NCBI GenBank assembly: GCA_023300365.1
Contig: JALZWD010000322.1
Span: forward strand, 1-5,586
Direction of reading: 5' to 3'
Origin: Flavimaricola sp.
GTDB lineage: Bacteria > Pseudomonadota > Alphaproteobacteria > Rhodobacterales > Rhodobacteraceae
DNA length: 5,586 bases
Notes under the pieces: generated by a model
Seen by the model: only the letters and a program-made list of their open reading frames with translations
The model's database searches: none
What the model was told of the DNA's origin: nothing
Part shown: piece after piece, positions 1 through 5,371 of the stretch
Layout of the letters: each line of letters begins with the position of its first letter
Numbering within the stretch: position 1 is the stretch's first letter
Position numbers and translations under genes: made by a program

Positions 1-954
1 ATTCCTGAGCCGGGCAACCTTGAGGTTTTGCGCCCCTCAACCTTTAGCTTTAGCGCGACACTGCCCGATGGTGCCGAAGAGGTTCAGGTCGGTTGGGACC
101 GGGCGTTTGGCGGGCTTGTTTTGCGCCAACAGGGCGTGGATTTGCCCTATGACGGGTTTTTGACAGGCGGCGAGATGAGCCCCGCGATTGCCCTTGCGGG
201 CGGGTCGCAAAAGGGCGGTTGGGCCACGTTTTTTGATTATATCCCAACAGGTTTTGATCATATCGTGCCCAAGGGTCTCGATCACATCTTGTTTGTGTTG
301 GGCCTGTTTTTCCTATCGACGCAGATGCGTCCGCTGTTGTTGCAGATCACCGCGTTTACCTTGGCGCATACAATCACATTAGCGCTGGCCGCAGCGGAAA
401 TCGTCAACGTTCCGGGGAGCATTGTGGAGCCGTTGATCGCCCTGTCGATTGTGTATGTGGCGGTGGAAAACCTTTATACCACCGGCCTGTCGAAGTGGCG
501 GCCGTTCATCATCTTTGGTTTTGGGCTTTTGCATGGTCTTGGGTTTGCGAGCGTGCTTGCCGAGTTTGGCCTGCCCGAAGGAAGCTATCTCCCGGCACTT
601 ATCGGTTTCAACATTGGTGTGGAGATCGGGCAATTGGCGGTTATTGCCGTGGCGTTCATGTGTGTGCGCGAGGCAATCCGGTATGACAACACCGATCAGG
701 CAAGCCGGCCTGTATCGATGCTGTTTCTTGGGCTGATGTTGTTTTCGCTGTCCCTTATTATCCCCTTGCAAAACATGCCCAACCTTGGCGATTTGATCCC
801 GCTGATTGCCATTGTGGCGATCTTGTTTGGCTTTTCTGCCGCCGCGATTGCGGCACCGCGGTATGACAATTACCGCGATATGGTGGCGATGCCGGCCTCA
901 ATCTTGATCGCGGTTGTGGCGGCGTATTGGTGCATCGAGCGTGTGTTCTTGTAA
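1..954 (+). CDS. HupE/UreJ family integral membrane protein, 3' portion
   Basis: The reading frame is open from base 1 to the TAA at 952-954, so the true start lies upstream and about 317 codons are visible. The first 75 or so visible residues are a soluble beta-rich-looking segment, probably the end of an extracytoplasmic N-terminal domain. About seven or eight hydrophobic segments follow. The membrane part carries the His-containing signatures of the HupE/UreJ_2 family: GFDHIVPKGLDHILF (from 250), FTLAHTITLAL (about 355-387), GLLHGLGFASVL (about 526-561) and FNIGVEIGQ (about 607-633). HupE/UreJ proteins are linked to nickel supply for hydrogenase or urease and are thought to be metal permeases. 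Many homologues with the extended N-terminal domain occur without those enzymes and have no proven substrate. No hydrogenase or urease gene is visible here, so metal transport is a family-level inference. An intrinsic terminator follows 23 bases after the stop. Family assignment is secure; substrate is unknown. Confidence 0.85.
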   Translation: MPEPGNLEVLRPSTFSFSATLPDGAEEVQVGWDRAFGGLVLRQQGVDLPYDGFLTGGEMSPAIALAGGSQKGGWATFFDYIPTGFDHIVPKGLDHILFVLGLFFLSTQMRPLLLQITAFTLAHTITLALAAAEIVNVPGSIVEPLIALSIVYVAVENLYTTGLSKWRPFIIFGFGLLHGLGFASVLAEFGLPEGSYLPALIGFNIGVEIGQLAVIAVAFMCVREAIRYDNTDQASRPVSMLFLGLMLFSLSLIIPLQNMPNLGDLIPLIAIVAILFGFSAAAIAAPRYDNYRDMVAMPASILIAVVAAYWCIERVFL

Positions 955-977
955 GGCCCTGCAAACCGACGACAATG

Positions 978-1003
978 GGGCGGCGTTCGGGCCGCCCTTT
1001 TTT
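978..1003 (+). terminator. Rho-independent terminator after the HupE-like gene
   Basis: A perfect 7-bp GC stem, GGGCGGC (978-984) with GCCGCCC (991-997), encloses a 6-base loop and is followed directly by six T residues (998-1003). It begins 23 bases after the TAA of the HupE-like gene. It should end that transcript and separate it from the rpsB-tsf operon. Confidence 0.88.
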
Positions 1004-1345
1004 ATGCGCGCGCCGGATTGCCCGCGCATTTCGCAGCGAAAACCACGCCCTCGCGGGCGGCCGTGTTTTGCGAAACCTGTGCAGTATCAGTGCGAAAACC
1101 GACTTTCGCATGCGAAAAGGCCGAGATCGCCCAATGATATCAATGGCAAGAGACAGCATGCCGCAGAGTTCGATGCGGTAGGTGAATATTAATATATTTC
1201 AGTAGGTTGAGGGCGGTTTTGCAGCTGGAATGGCATGGCGGCGTCGGACATAGAATAGACGCCCACCCTATGACATGCCGTTGGGAGGTTTGTGCCCAAA
1301 GCACGGGGTGCGGGCGCGTGCATCGGGTTGGGCCCTAGAAACCGC
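1004..1345. other. Non-coding region upstream of rpsB, left part
   Basis: I find no supportable gene in this stretch on either strand: the open frames lack plausible ribosome-binding sites and their translations are Arg/Pro-rich and unlike any family I recognise. It holds the GCGAAA repeat cluster (listed separately) and a short AT-rich patch around 1185-1200. A weaker hairpin at 1044-1065 is followed by four T residues. No tRNA-like or rRNA-like sequence is seen. Confidence 0.6.
1029..1118. repeat. Cluster of GCGAAA/TTTCGC inverted-repeat motifs
   Basis: Four copies of GCGAAA(A) lie at 1036-1042, 1070-1075, 1092-1098 and 1112-1118. Two are completed as palindromes by an upstream TTTCGC: TTTCGCAGCGAAA (1029-1041) and the perfect 14-bp palindrome TTTCGCATGCGAAA (1104-1117). 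A third has the related flank TTTTGCGAAA (1066-1075). Palindromes of this kind are typical binding sites for dimeric regulators, but I cannot match this one to a named regulator. They lie more than 200 bases upstream of the proposed rpsB promoter, so their target is unclear. Confidence 0.5.
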
Positions 1346-1374
1346 TTGCGCGAGGGCAAAAACCGCACTAAACG
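1346..1374 (+). promoter_or_regulatory. Possible sigma-70-type promoter for rpsB-tsf
   Basis: TTGCGC (1346-1351) and TAAACG (1369-1374) are separated by 17 bases. Each matches the consensus only partly (TTG of the -35; T, A and A of the -10). The site would give a transcript with a leader of about 110 bases that includes the hairpins before rpsB. The assignment is weak and rests on spacing and position; start-site mapping would decide it. Confidence 0.3.
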
Positions 1375-1381
1375 CGCATCA

Positions 1382-1450
1382 CTTCACAGGTGAAGGCGGG
1401 CTATGGGACAGACATCCCCCATATGTCCACCGGTTGGACCATCCTGGTCC
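1382..1450 (+). promoter_or_regulatory. Hairpin-rich 5' leader of rpsB
   Basis: Three potential stems are packed just before the gene. CTTCA/TGAAG (1382-1386 with 1391-1395) closes a 4-base loop. GGACA at about 1406-1410 can pair with TGTCC at about 1424-1428. GGACCA/TGGTCC (1436-1441 with 1445-1450) is a perfect 6-bp stem with a 3-base loop. In gammaproteobacteria the rpsB leader is structured and S2 represses its own operon. Whether this alphaproteobacterial leader does the same is inference. The ribosome-binding site (AGGA, 1481-1484) lies outside the stems. Confidence 0.4.
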
Positions 1451-1491
1451 TCTTCCCTTCGCCCTAGGTTTAAACCGGAAAGGATAGAGAC

Positions 1492-2283
1492 ATGGCATTG
1501 CCTGAGTTCTCCATGCGTCAGCTACTTGAGGCCGGCGTTCACTTTGGTCACCAGACCGCACGTTGGAACCCCCGTATGGGTCAGTACATCTATGGCAGCC
1601 GTAACGGCATCCATATCATGGACCTTACACAAACTGTTCCAATGCTGGATCAAGCGCTTCAGGTTATTCGTGACACCGTCGCGAAAAACGGCCGCATCTT
1701 GTTTGTTGGCACCAAGCGTCAGGCACAGAAGTCTGTGGCCGAAGCGGCGGAAAAGTCCGCACAGTATTACATGAACCACCGTTGGCTTGGTGGGACGCTC
1801 ACCAACTGGCAGACCGTTTCCAAATCGATCCAGCGCCTTAAGGCGATCGACGAGGCGTCTGAGCAGGGGTTTGAAGGCCTGACCAAGAAAGAGCGTCTTG
1901 GCATGGAGCGTGAGCAGGGCAAATTGCAAGCCTCGCTTGGTGGTATCCGCGAAATGGGCGGCGTGCCGGATCTGTTGTTCGTGATCGACGTGAACAAAGA
2001 AGACCTTGCCATTGCCGAAGCCAAAAAGCTGGGTATTCCTGTTGTGGCGGTTGTGGATAGCAACTGTTCGCCGGCGGGTGTTGATTATGTCATCCCCGGC
2101 AACGACGACGCGGCCCGTGCGATTTCGCTGTATTGCGATTTGGTGGCCCGTGCGGCGCTTGACGGTATGACCGCACAGATGGGTGCCGCTGGCATCGATA
2201 TGGGCGAGATGGAAGAGCTTGCCGAGGCCGCTTTGGAAGAAGCGCCTGCTGCGGAAGCCGCTGCTGAGGCACCAGCCGAATAA
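1492..2283 (+). CDS. rpsB: 30S ribosomal protein S2
   Basis: This encodes the 263-residue S2 protein of the small ribosomal subunit, which joins late in assembly and is needed for S1 to bind the 30S particle. The start is fixed by the ATG at 1492 with AGGA at 1481-1484, seven bases upstream, and by the conserved beginning [20 protein letters not shown]. Family signatures are visible: [15 protein letters not shown] near residues 16-30, the [10 protein letters not shown] block near 98-107, and [20 protein letters not shown] near 184-203, followed by GNDDA. The last 25 or so residues form an Ala/Glu-rich acidic tail, common in alphaproteobacterial S2. It is the first gene of the rpsB-tsf operon, with tsf beginning 83 bases after its stop. 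A structured leader precedes it and may mediate feedback control. Nothing is truncated or odd, and identification is essentially certain. Confidence 0.98.
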   Translation: MALPEFSMRQLLEAGVHFGHQTARWNPRMGQYIYGSRNGIHIMDLTQTVPMLDQALQVIRDTVAKNGRILFVGTKRQAQKSVAEAAEKSAQYYMNHRWLGGTLTNWQTVSKSIQRLKAIDEASEQGFEGLTKKERLGMEREQGKLQASLGGIREMGGVPDLLFVIDVNKEDLAIAEAKKLGIPVVAVVDSNCSPAGVDYVIPGNDDAARAISLYCDLVARAALDGMTAQMGAAGIDMGEMEELAEAALEEAPAAEAAAEAPAE

Positions 2284-2305
2284 GCGACGCCGTCGTATGA
2301 GATTT

Positions 2306-2338
2306 GCCGGGCAGGGGGCATTTACCCCCCCGCCCGGC
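2306..2338 (+). terminator. GC-rich hairpin between rpsB and tsf (attenuator or processing site)
   Basis: GCCGGGC (2306-2312) pairs with GCCCGGC (2332-2338). An inner stem of five G-C pairs (2314-2318 with 2325-2329) closes a CATTTA loop, with a small internal bulge. There is no T-run after it, only CTTCCC, so full termination is unlikely. A partial terminator or 3'-end-protecting structure at this place could set the S2:EF-Ts ratio, and a similar rpsB-tsf arrangement is known in E. coli. Confidence 0.55.
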
Positions 2339-2366
2339 CTTCCCAGATTTATCAAGGAGAGACCCA

Positions 2367-3239
2367 ATGGCGATCACCGCTGCAATGGTCAAAGAACTGC
2401 GTGACAGCACAGGCGCAGGCATGATGGACGCCAAGAAGGCGTTGACAGAAAATGATGGCGACATGGAAGCGGCCGTTGATTGGCTGCGCACCAAAGGCCT
2501 CGCGAAAGCCGCGAAGAAGTCTGGCCGTACCGCCGCCGAGGGCCTTGTGGCCGTGGCGGTTGAGGGCGGCAAGGGTGTTGCTGTTGAAGTGAACTCCGAG
2601 ACCGACTTTGTTGGCAAGAACGCCGATTTCCAGAAGATGGTATCAGGCATCGCGCAGGTTGCCTTGACCGTCGACAGCCATGAGGCGCTTTTGGCCGCCG
2701 ATATGGGTGGTAAATCGGTTGAGCAGACCGTGACAGATGCGGTTGCGGTGATTGGCGAGAACATGTCCGTGCGCCGTATGGCGACGCTTTCTGGCGATCA
2801 GGTTGTGACGTATGTGCACAACGCTGCGGTGCCCGGAATGGGCGGGATCGGTGTTCTTGTGGCCGTGAAGGGCGACAACGAAGCCTTTGCCCGTCAGGTC
2901 GCCATGCATATCGCCGCCGCCAACCCTGCGTCTTTGTCGGAAGCCGATCTTGACCCTGCCGTGGTCGAGAAAGAAAAGCAGGTTCAGATGGATATTGCGC
3001 GCGAAAGCGGCAAGCCAGAGGCCGTGATCGAGAAGATGATCGTGGGCCGGATGAAAAAGTACATGGCCGAGGTCACGTTGCTGAACCAGCAGTTCGTTGT
3101 GAACCCCGACCTGACCGTTGCCGAAGCCGCCAAGGAAGCTGGCGTTGAGGTCACCGGATATATCCGCCTTGAAGTTGGCGAAGGTATTGAAAAGAAAGAA
3201 GAAGATTTCGCAGCGGAAGTGGCGAAGCTGAACAGCTAG
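2367..3239 (+). CDS. tsf: Elongation factor Ts (EF-Tu guanine nucleotide exchange factor)
   Basis: This encodes a 290-residue EF-Ts, which releases GDP from EF-Tu in the cytoplasm so that EF-Tu can be recharged with GTP during elongation. The ATG at 2367 has a strong AAGGAG site at 2354-2359 with seven-base spacing. An in-frame ATG at 2304 was rejected because it lies in the intergenic hairpin and adds a non-conserved Pro/Arg-rich leader. The N-terminal UBA-like domain (residues 1-55) carries signature 1, [16 protein letters not shown] (11-26). Signature 2, [12 protein letters not shown] (74-85), includes Asp80 and Phe81, the residues that insert near the Mg/GDP site of EF-Tu, at exactly the E. 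coli positions. The core and C-terminal region are full length and end with ...[16 protein letters not shown]. It is the second gene of the rpsB operon and is followed by a strong hairpin terminator. Confidence 0.98.
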   Translation: MAITAAMVKELRDSTGAGMMDAKKALTENDGDMEAAVDWLRTKGLAKAAKKSGRTAAEGLVAVAVEGGKGVAVEVNSETDFVGKNADFQKMVSGIAQVALTVDSHEALLAADMGGKSVEQTVTDAVAVIGENMSVRRMATLSGDQVVTYVHNAAVPGMGGIGVLVAVKGDNEAFARQVAMHIAAANPASLSEADLDPAVVEKEKQVQMDIARESGKPEAVIEKMIVGRMKKYMAEVTLLNQQFVVNPDLTVAEAAKEAGVEVTGYIRLEVGEGIEKKEEDFAAEVAKLNS

Positions 3240-3265
3240 GCCTTGGCTTGAAATCATGACGAACG

Positions 3266-3296
3266 AAGAGCCGGGGGATAAGTCCTCCGGCTCTTG
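3266..3296 (+). terminator. Hairpin terminator after tsf
   Basis: Bases 3266-3278 pair with 3283-3295 in a 13-bp stem with one G-T pair and a four-base TAAG loop. It lies 27 bases after the tsf stop. The following sequence is TGTCGTTTC, a poor T-tract, so it may act as a weak intrinsic terminator or as a 3' stabilising structure. Its position and stem strength make it the natural end of the rpsB-tsf transcript. Confidence 0.72.
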
Positions 3297-3546
3297 TCGT
3301 TTCGGGGTTTAATGAAACATCGCTTTAGAGGGCGCCTCGTGACACCGAGAAATACGCAAGGCCATCTGTGAAAAAAAGATAAGTGCGGGCCGGAGAGCCT
3401 TGAAATCGCAAGGGTTTTCGGCCCGCTGCTCCTGGGCCTAAGGCCACCACTCACGGAACGGTGATAGTGTAGCACAAATTTTCACCGCAAAATAGTCAGG
3501 ATACCCTTACCACCTCTTAACGATGTTGAAAGGGAGAGACCGCCGG
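3296..3546. other. Convergent intergenic region between tsf and the luxR-type gene
   Basis: The region separates genes that converge on it. I see no supportable protein-coding gene. It contains the long hairpin at 3385-3426 (listed separately). Further small stems occur: GGCCT/AGGCC at 3435-3445, and CAC-TCAC/GTGA-GTG at about 3448-3469. On the minus strand a TACACT element lies at 3471-3466. Together these allow a short minus-strand RNA, treated under findings. Confidence 0.5.
3371..3426 (-). terminator. Long hairpin with T-run, probable minus-strand terminator
   Basis: GCGGGCCG (3385-3392) pairs with CGGCCCGC (3419-3426). The stem continues inward with four more pairs including G-T, one mismatch, then CCTTG/CAAGG (3398-3402 with 3409-3413) around a six-base loop. 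On the plus strand no T-run follows. On the minus strand seven T residues follow (3377 to 3371) after a seven-base gap. This suits termination of the cheB-cheD-aroQ-luxR transcript or of a small RNA. The gap between stem and T-run makes it imperfect. Confidence 0.6.
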
Positions 3547-4302
3547 TCAACTATCGAGAACGAACATCTGATTTTGGAACGCGGCTTTGAGTACCGCTTG
3601 GGCGGTTGTGTCGACATCCAAAGCCTCGCGGGCCAAGCGCAAATGTTTCTCGACCGTTGCAGCCGTCAGGCCCAATAAAAACGCGGTATCTTGTGTTGTC
3701 TTACCGTCTCCGACGCATTCGAGCACCTCGCGTTGGCGTTTGGTTAATGTGCGCGTTGCGTAGGGCAGGGTCAGGACCTTGAGATGGGCGACGTTGTTGA
3801 TCACCATGATCTCGTCGCCATGCTTGGCCCAAATTGTATCCACGTCGGCCTGACTGAGGCCAGCCTTGGCAGTTAGGGCAATCGCCCCTTTGGTGCGGGT
3901 CGAAATCGAACTAAAGCTGATGGTGTATCCAGCCGTGACGCCCATCTTGCGATTAAACTCGACAACCTTAAGCTCGGATGGGGTAAAATGATCCTGCGCC
4001 AACATCTCGTGCATCCAACTCCAGCTACAGGCGCCGTCATTTTCAAGCGCCCAGCCAAGCATCGGGGCGTGAAAATACATCCCCTGGCCAACAAACGATT
4101 TCATGTAATCGGCGCTTTGGTTGGTGAGCAACACCCAATCTTGGGGATCGCCAAGCGAGCTTGAGGTGCGGTAGCGCGTGAACGCATAAATGATCCGGTC
4201 AAAGCCATAAGCGGCCATTTTTGCAGAATGAAGAGCCCAAAGCTCTTCCGCCGATTTGGCATGGGTAACGGCATTGAGGTGCTTAATAAGCGTGTCCCTC
4301 AC
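3547..4302 (-). CDS. LuxR-family regulator with autoinducer-binding-like domain (LuxR solo)
   Basis: A 251-residue cytoplasmic transcription factor. The GTG at 4302-4300 is chosen because GGAG lies seven bases upstream and it overlaps the aroQ stop as GTGA. A longer ATG start at 4371 would run 69 bases further into aroQ and add an unconserved leader. Residues 20-165 resemble the autoinducer-binding domain of LuxR/TraR proteins. Residues 185-245 are a LuxR (GerE-type) helix-turn-helix: LTKRQREVLECVGDGKTTQD, then the recognition helix region LTAATVEKHLRLAREAL (212-228). By hand alignment, the TraR pocket residues W57, Y61, D70, P71, W85 and G113 correspond to Y66, F70, A79, P80, W94 and G125. 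The aspartate that holds the AHL amide is therefore replaced by alanine. No luxI is present in the window. It may bind a different ligand or none. Probably cotranscribed with aroQ; targets unknown. Confidence 0.85.
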   Translation of the reverse strand: MRDTLIKHLNAVTHAKSAEELWALHSAKMAAYGFDRIIYAFTRYRTSSSLGDPQDWVLLTNQSADYMKSFVGQGMYFHAPMLGWALENDGACSWSWMHEMLAQDHFTPSELKVVEFNRKMGVTAGYTISFSSISTRTKGAIALTAKAGLSQADVDTIWAKHGDEIMVINNVAHLKVLTLPYATRTLTKRQREVLECVGDGKTTQDTAFLLGLTAATVEKHLRLAREALDVDTTAQAVLKAAFQNQMFVLDS

Positions 4303-4745
4303 CCATCCGCTCCAAGAGTGCCCATCATGGCATCCATTGCCAGAGTATAGCCCTGTGCCCCAAAACCGCAAATGACGCCAACGGCCACATTGGCAATGTA
4401 GGATTTGTGCCGAAACTCTTCTCGGGCATGAACATTCGAGAGGTGAAGCTCGATTGTTGGCACCTCGGTCGATGCAATGGCGTCCATCAGCGCGATGGAT
4501 GTGTGTGTGTAGGCGCCAGCGTTAAGAATGATACCGTCGTGAACCCCGCGCGCGGCGTGGATTGCATCGACAAGAGCGCCCTCGTGGTTGCTTTGAACAA
4601 AGGCGACGTCGGCGCCGATTTTGCGGCCATGCGTTTGGCAAAGCCCTTCAATTTCGGCCAAAGTGGTTGAGCCGTAAACATCTGGTTGACGCGTTCCCAG
4701 AAGGTTTAAGTTCGGGCCGTTTAGGATCAAGAAAGAATATGCCAT
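4299..4745 (-). CDS. aroQ: Type II 3-dehydroquinate dehydratase
   Basis: A 148-residue cytoplasmic enzyme that converts 3-dehydroquinate to 3-dehydroshikimate in the shikimate pathway to aromatic amino acids; the family forms dodecamers. The sequence begins MAYSFLILNGPNLNLLG with the typical LNGPNLNLLG motif (8-17). Active-site positions of the type II family are all present: Asn12, Arg19 and the catalytic Tyr24 in the flexible lid (TRQPDVYG), Asn75 and Gly77 (LNAGAYTH), His81, the catalytic His101 with Ser103 (ELHLSNVHAREEF), and Arg112. The ATG at 4745 gives the usual family length and numbering but has no clear Shine-Dalgarno sequence. A TTG at 4778 would add 11 unconserved residues and sits only two bases from an AGGA. 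The stop overlaps the GTG of the LuxR-type gene by four bases, implying translational coupling. It lies 90 bases downstream of cheD, in a gap with an inverted repeat and a possible promoter. Confidence 0.96.
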   Translation of the reverse strand: MAYSFLILNGPNLNLLGTRQPDVYGSTTLAEIEGLCQTHGRKIGADVAFVQSNHEGALVDAIHAARGVHDGIILNAGAYTHTSIALMDAIASTEVPTIELHLSNVHAREEFRHKSYIANVAVGVICGFGAQGYTLAMDAMMGTLGADG

Positions 4746-4750
4746 GCCAT

Positions 4751-4793
4751 TCACTAGCAGGTTTGAATGAACGGTCAAATTCCTTTTGACGGT
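4751..4793 (-). promoter_or_regulatory. Inverted repeat and possible promoter upstream of aroQ
   Basis: GTCAAA (4774-4779) and TTTGAC (4785-4790) form an inverted repeat around five bases, extendable to 9-base arms with one mismatch (4771-4793). On the minus strand the repeat contains TTGACC (4778-4773), a good -35 match. A poor -10 candidate, TAGTGA (4756-4751), follows after 16 bases. A regulator at the repeat would overlap the -35 element. The predicted start site would fall at or next to the aroQ ATG. The repeat is certain; its function is inferred. Confidence 0.38.
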
Positions 4794-4835
4794 ATGTCAT
4801 ATGTGGCAGCCCCCGATATTTCAGCGCCGCTGCGT

Positions 4836-5369
4836 TTAGAACAACTCAATTTCTGCTTGGGATTGAGGCTTAATCGGGGCTGGAGCGAGGTTTTCACGAA
4901 CATCGCTTTTGGGCACGATGAACTGTCGGGCCGCACCGGTTGTTGGCCAAAAATGGATCCGCCGCGCCTTATTGCCCCCAAGGCTTTTCCCCACCAAAGG
5001 AATACCTTCGCGGTCCAAGAAATCTTGGGCAAACAGTGCGTTTTGCTCGCCAATGTGAGCGTTATTGCCAATGACATTTGCACCACCAAACAGCTTGGCC
5101 TGTAAGTTCGATTTTGATGCGCCCGCCTTTAACAAATTGTTGATGAGCATCTCCATAGAGTAGCTTCCGTACTTGATATCCATAACCCCACCCGCGGCGG
5201 CTTGGGCCAAAATGAAATGGTTCATTCCTCCGACACCGATCTGGCCATCATACATGCAGCAGGCGATGCATGACCCCAAAACCGTCGACAGACGATCCGT
5301 TGGTAGTTTGGATACATGGTATTCGCCCTGTATGACGGTGATGATCCGATCATTTTCGATTTTTGTCAT
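4836..5369 (-). CDS. cheD: Chemoreceptor glutamine deamidase CheD
   Basis: A 177-residue protein that deamidates specific glutamines on methyl-accepting chemotaxis receptors, preparing sites for methylation and tuning receptor sensitivity. The family's catalytic Cys and His are visible as Cys34 in TVLGSCIACCMYD and His51 in GGMNHF, with the expected 17-residue separation. Ser28/Thr29 are in the place of the third catalytic residue. Further family blocks follow: YGSYSMEMLINNLLKAGA (67-84), AKLFGGANVI (91-100), IGEQNA (about 106-111) and LGGNKARRIHFWPTTG (about 129-144). A Pro-rich linker leads to the tail QAEIELF. It starts two bases after the cheB stop (ATGTAAAGATG junction), with AAGGG in the end of cheB as ribosome-binding site, so the two are coupled. 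No cheC, the usual CheD partner in Bacillus and Thermotoga, is visible. Confidence 0.96.
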   Translation of the reverse strand: MTKIENDRIITVIQGEYHVSKLPTDRLSTVLGSCIACCMYDGQIGVGGMNHFILAQAAAGGVMDIKYGSYSMEMLINNLLKAGASKSNLQAKLFGGANVIGNNAHIGEQNALFAQDFLDREGIPLVGKSLGGNKARRIHFWPTTGAARQFIVPKSDVRENLAPAPIKPQSQAEIELF

Positions 5370-5371
5370 CT

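Noticed and set aside
1044..1069. Second terminator-like hairpin after the HupE-like gene
   Set aside because: The stem is interrupted by a four-base bulge and followed by only four T residues. The clean terminator at 978-1003 already explains transcript ending.
1275..1487. 70-codon open frame just upstream of rpsB
   Set aside because: It overlaps the proposed promoter and structured leader, has no convincing start signal, and its translation is low in family-like features.
2304..2366. In-frame upstream ATG for tsf
   Set aside because: It lies within the intergenic hairpin, lacks a ribosome-binding site and adds residues absent from EF-Ts. ATG 2367 has a strong AAGGAG.
1522..2367. Long open frame antisense to rpsB (281 codons)
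   Set aside because: It is a composition-driven shadow of a highly expressed conserved gene. The translation matches no family and has no ribosome-binding site.
3516..3533. CtrA-like site (TTAA-N7-TTAA) before the minus-strand operon end
   Set aside because: Only the first half-site matches (TTAACGATGTTGAA), and the position is downstream of the converging genes, not at a promoter.
3547..4371. Longer luxR-type reading frame starting at ATG 4371
   Set aside because: It would overlap aroQ by more than 70 bases with an unconserved Trp/Gly-rich leader. GTG 4302 has a well-spaced GGAG and the typical four-base overlap.
4299..4778. Longer aroQ reading frame starting at TTG 4778
   Set aside because: The AGGA before it is only two bases away, and the 11 extra residues are not part of the conserved AroQ N-terminus. 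The ATG at 4745 gives standard length and active-site numbering.
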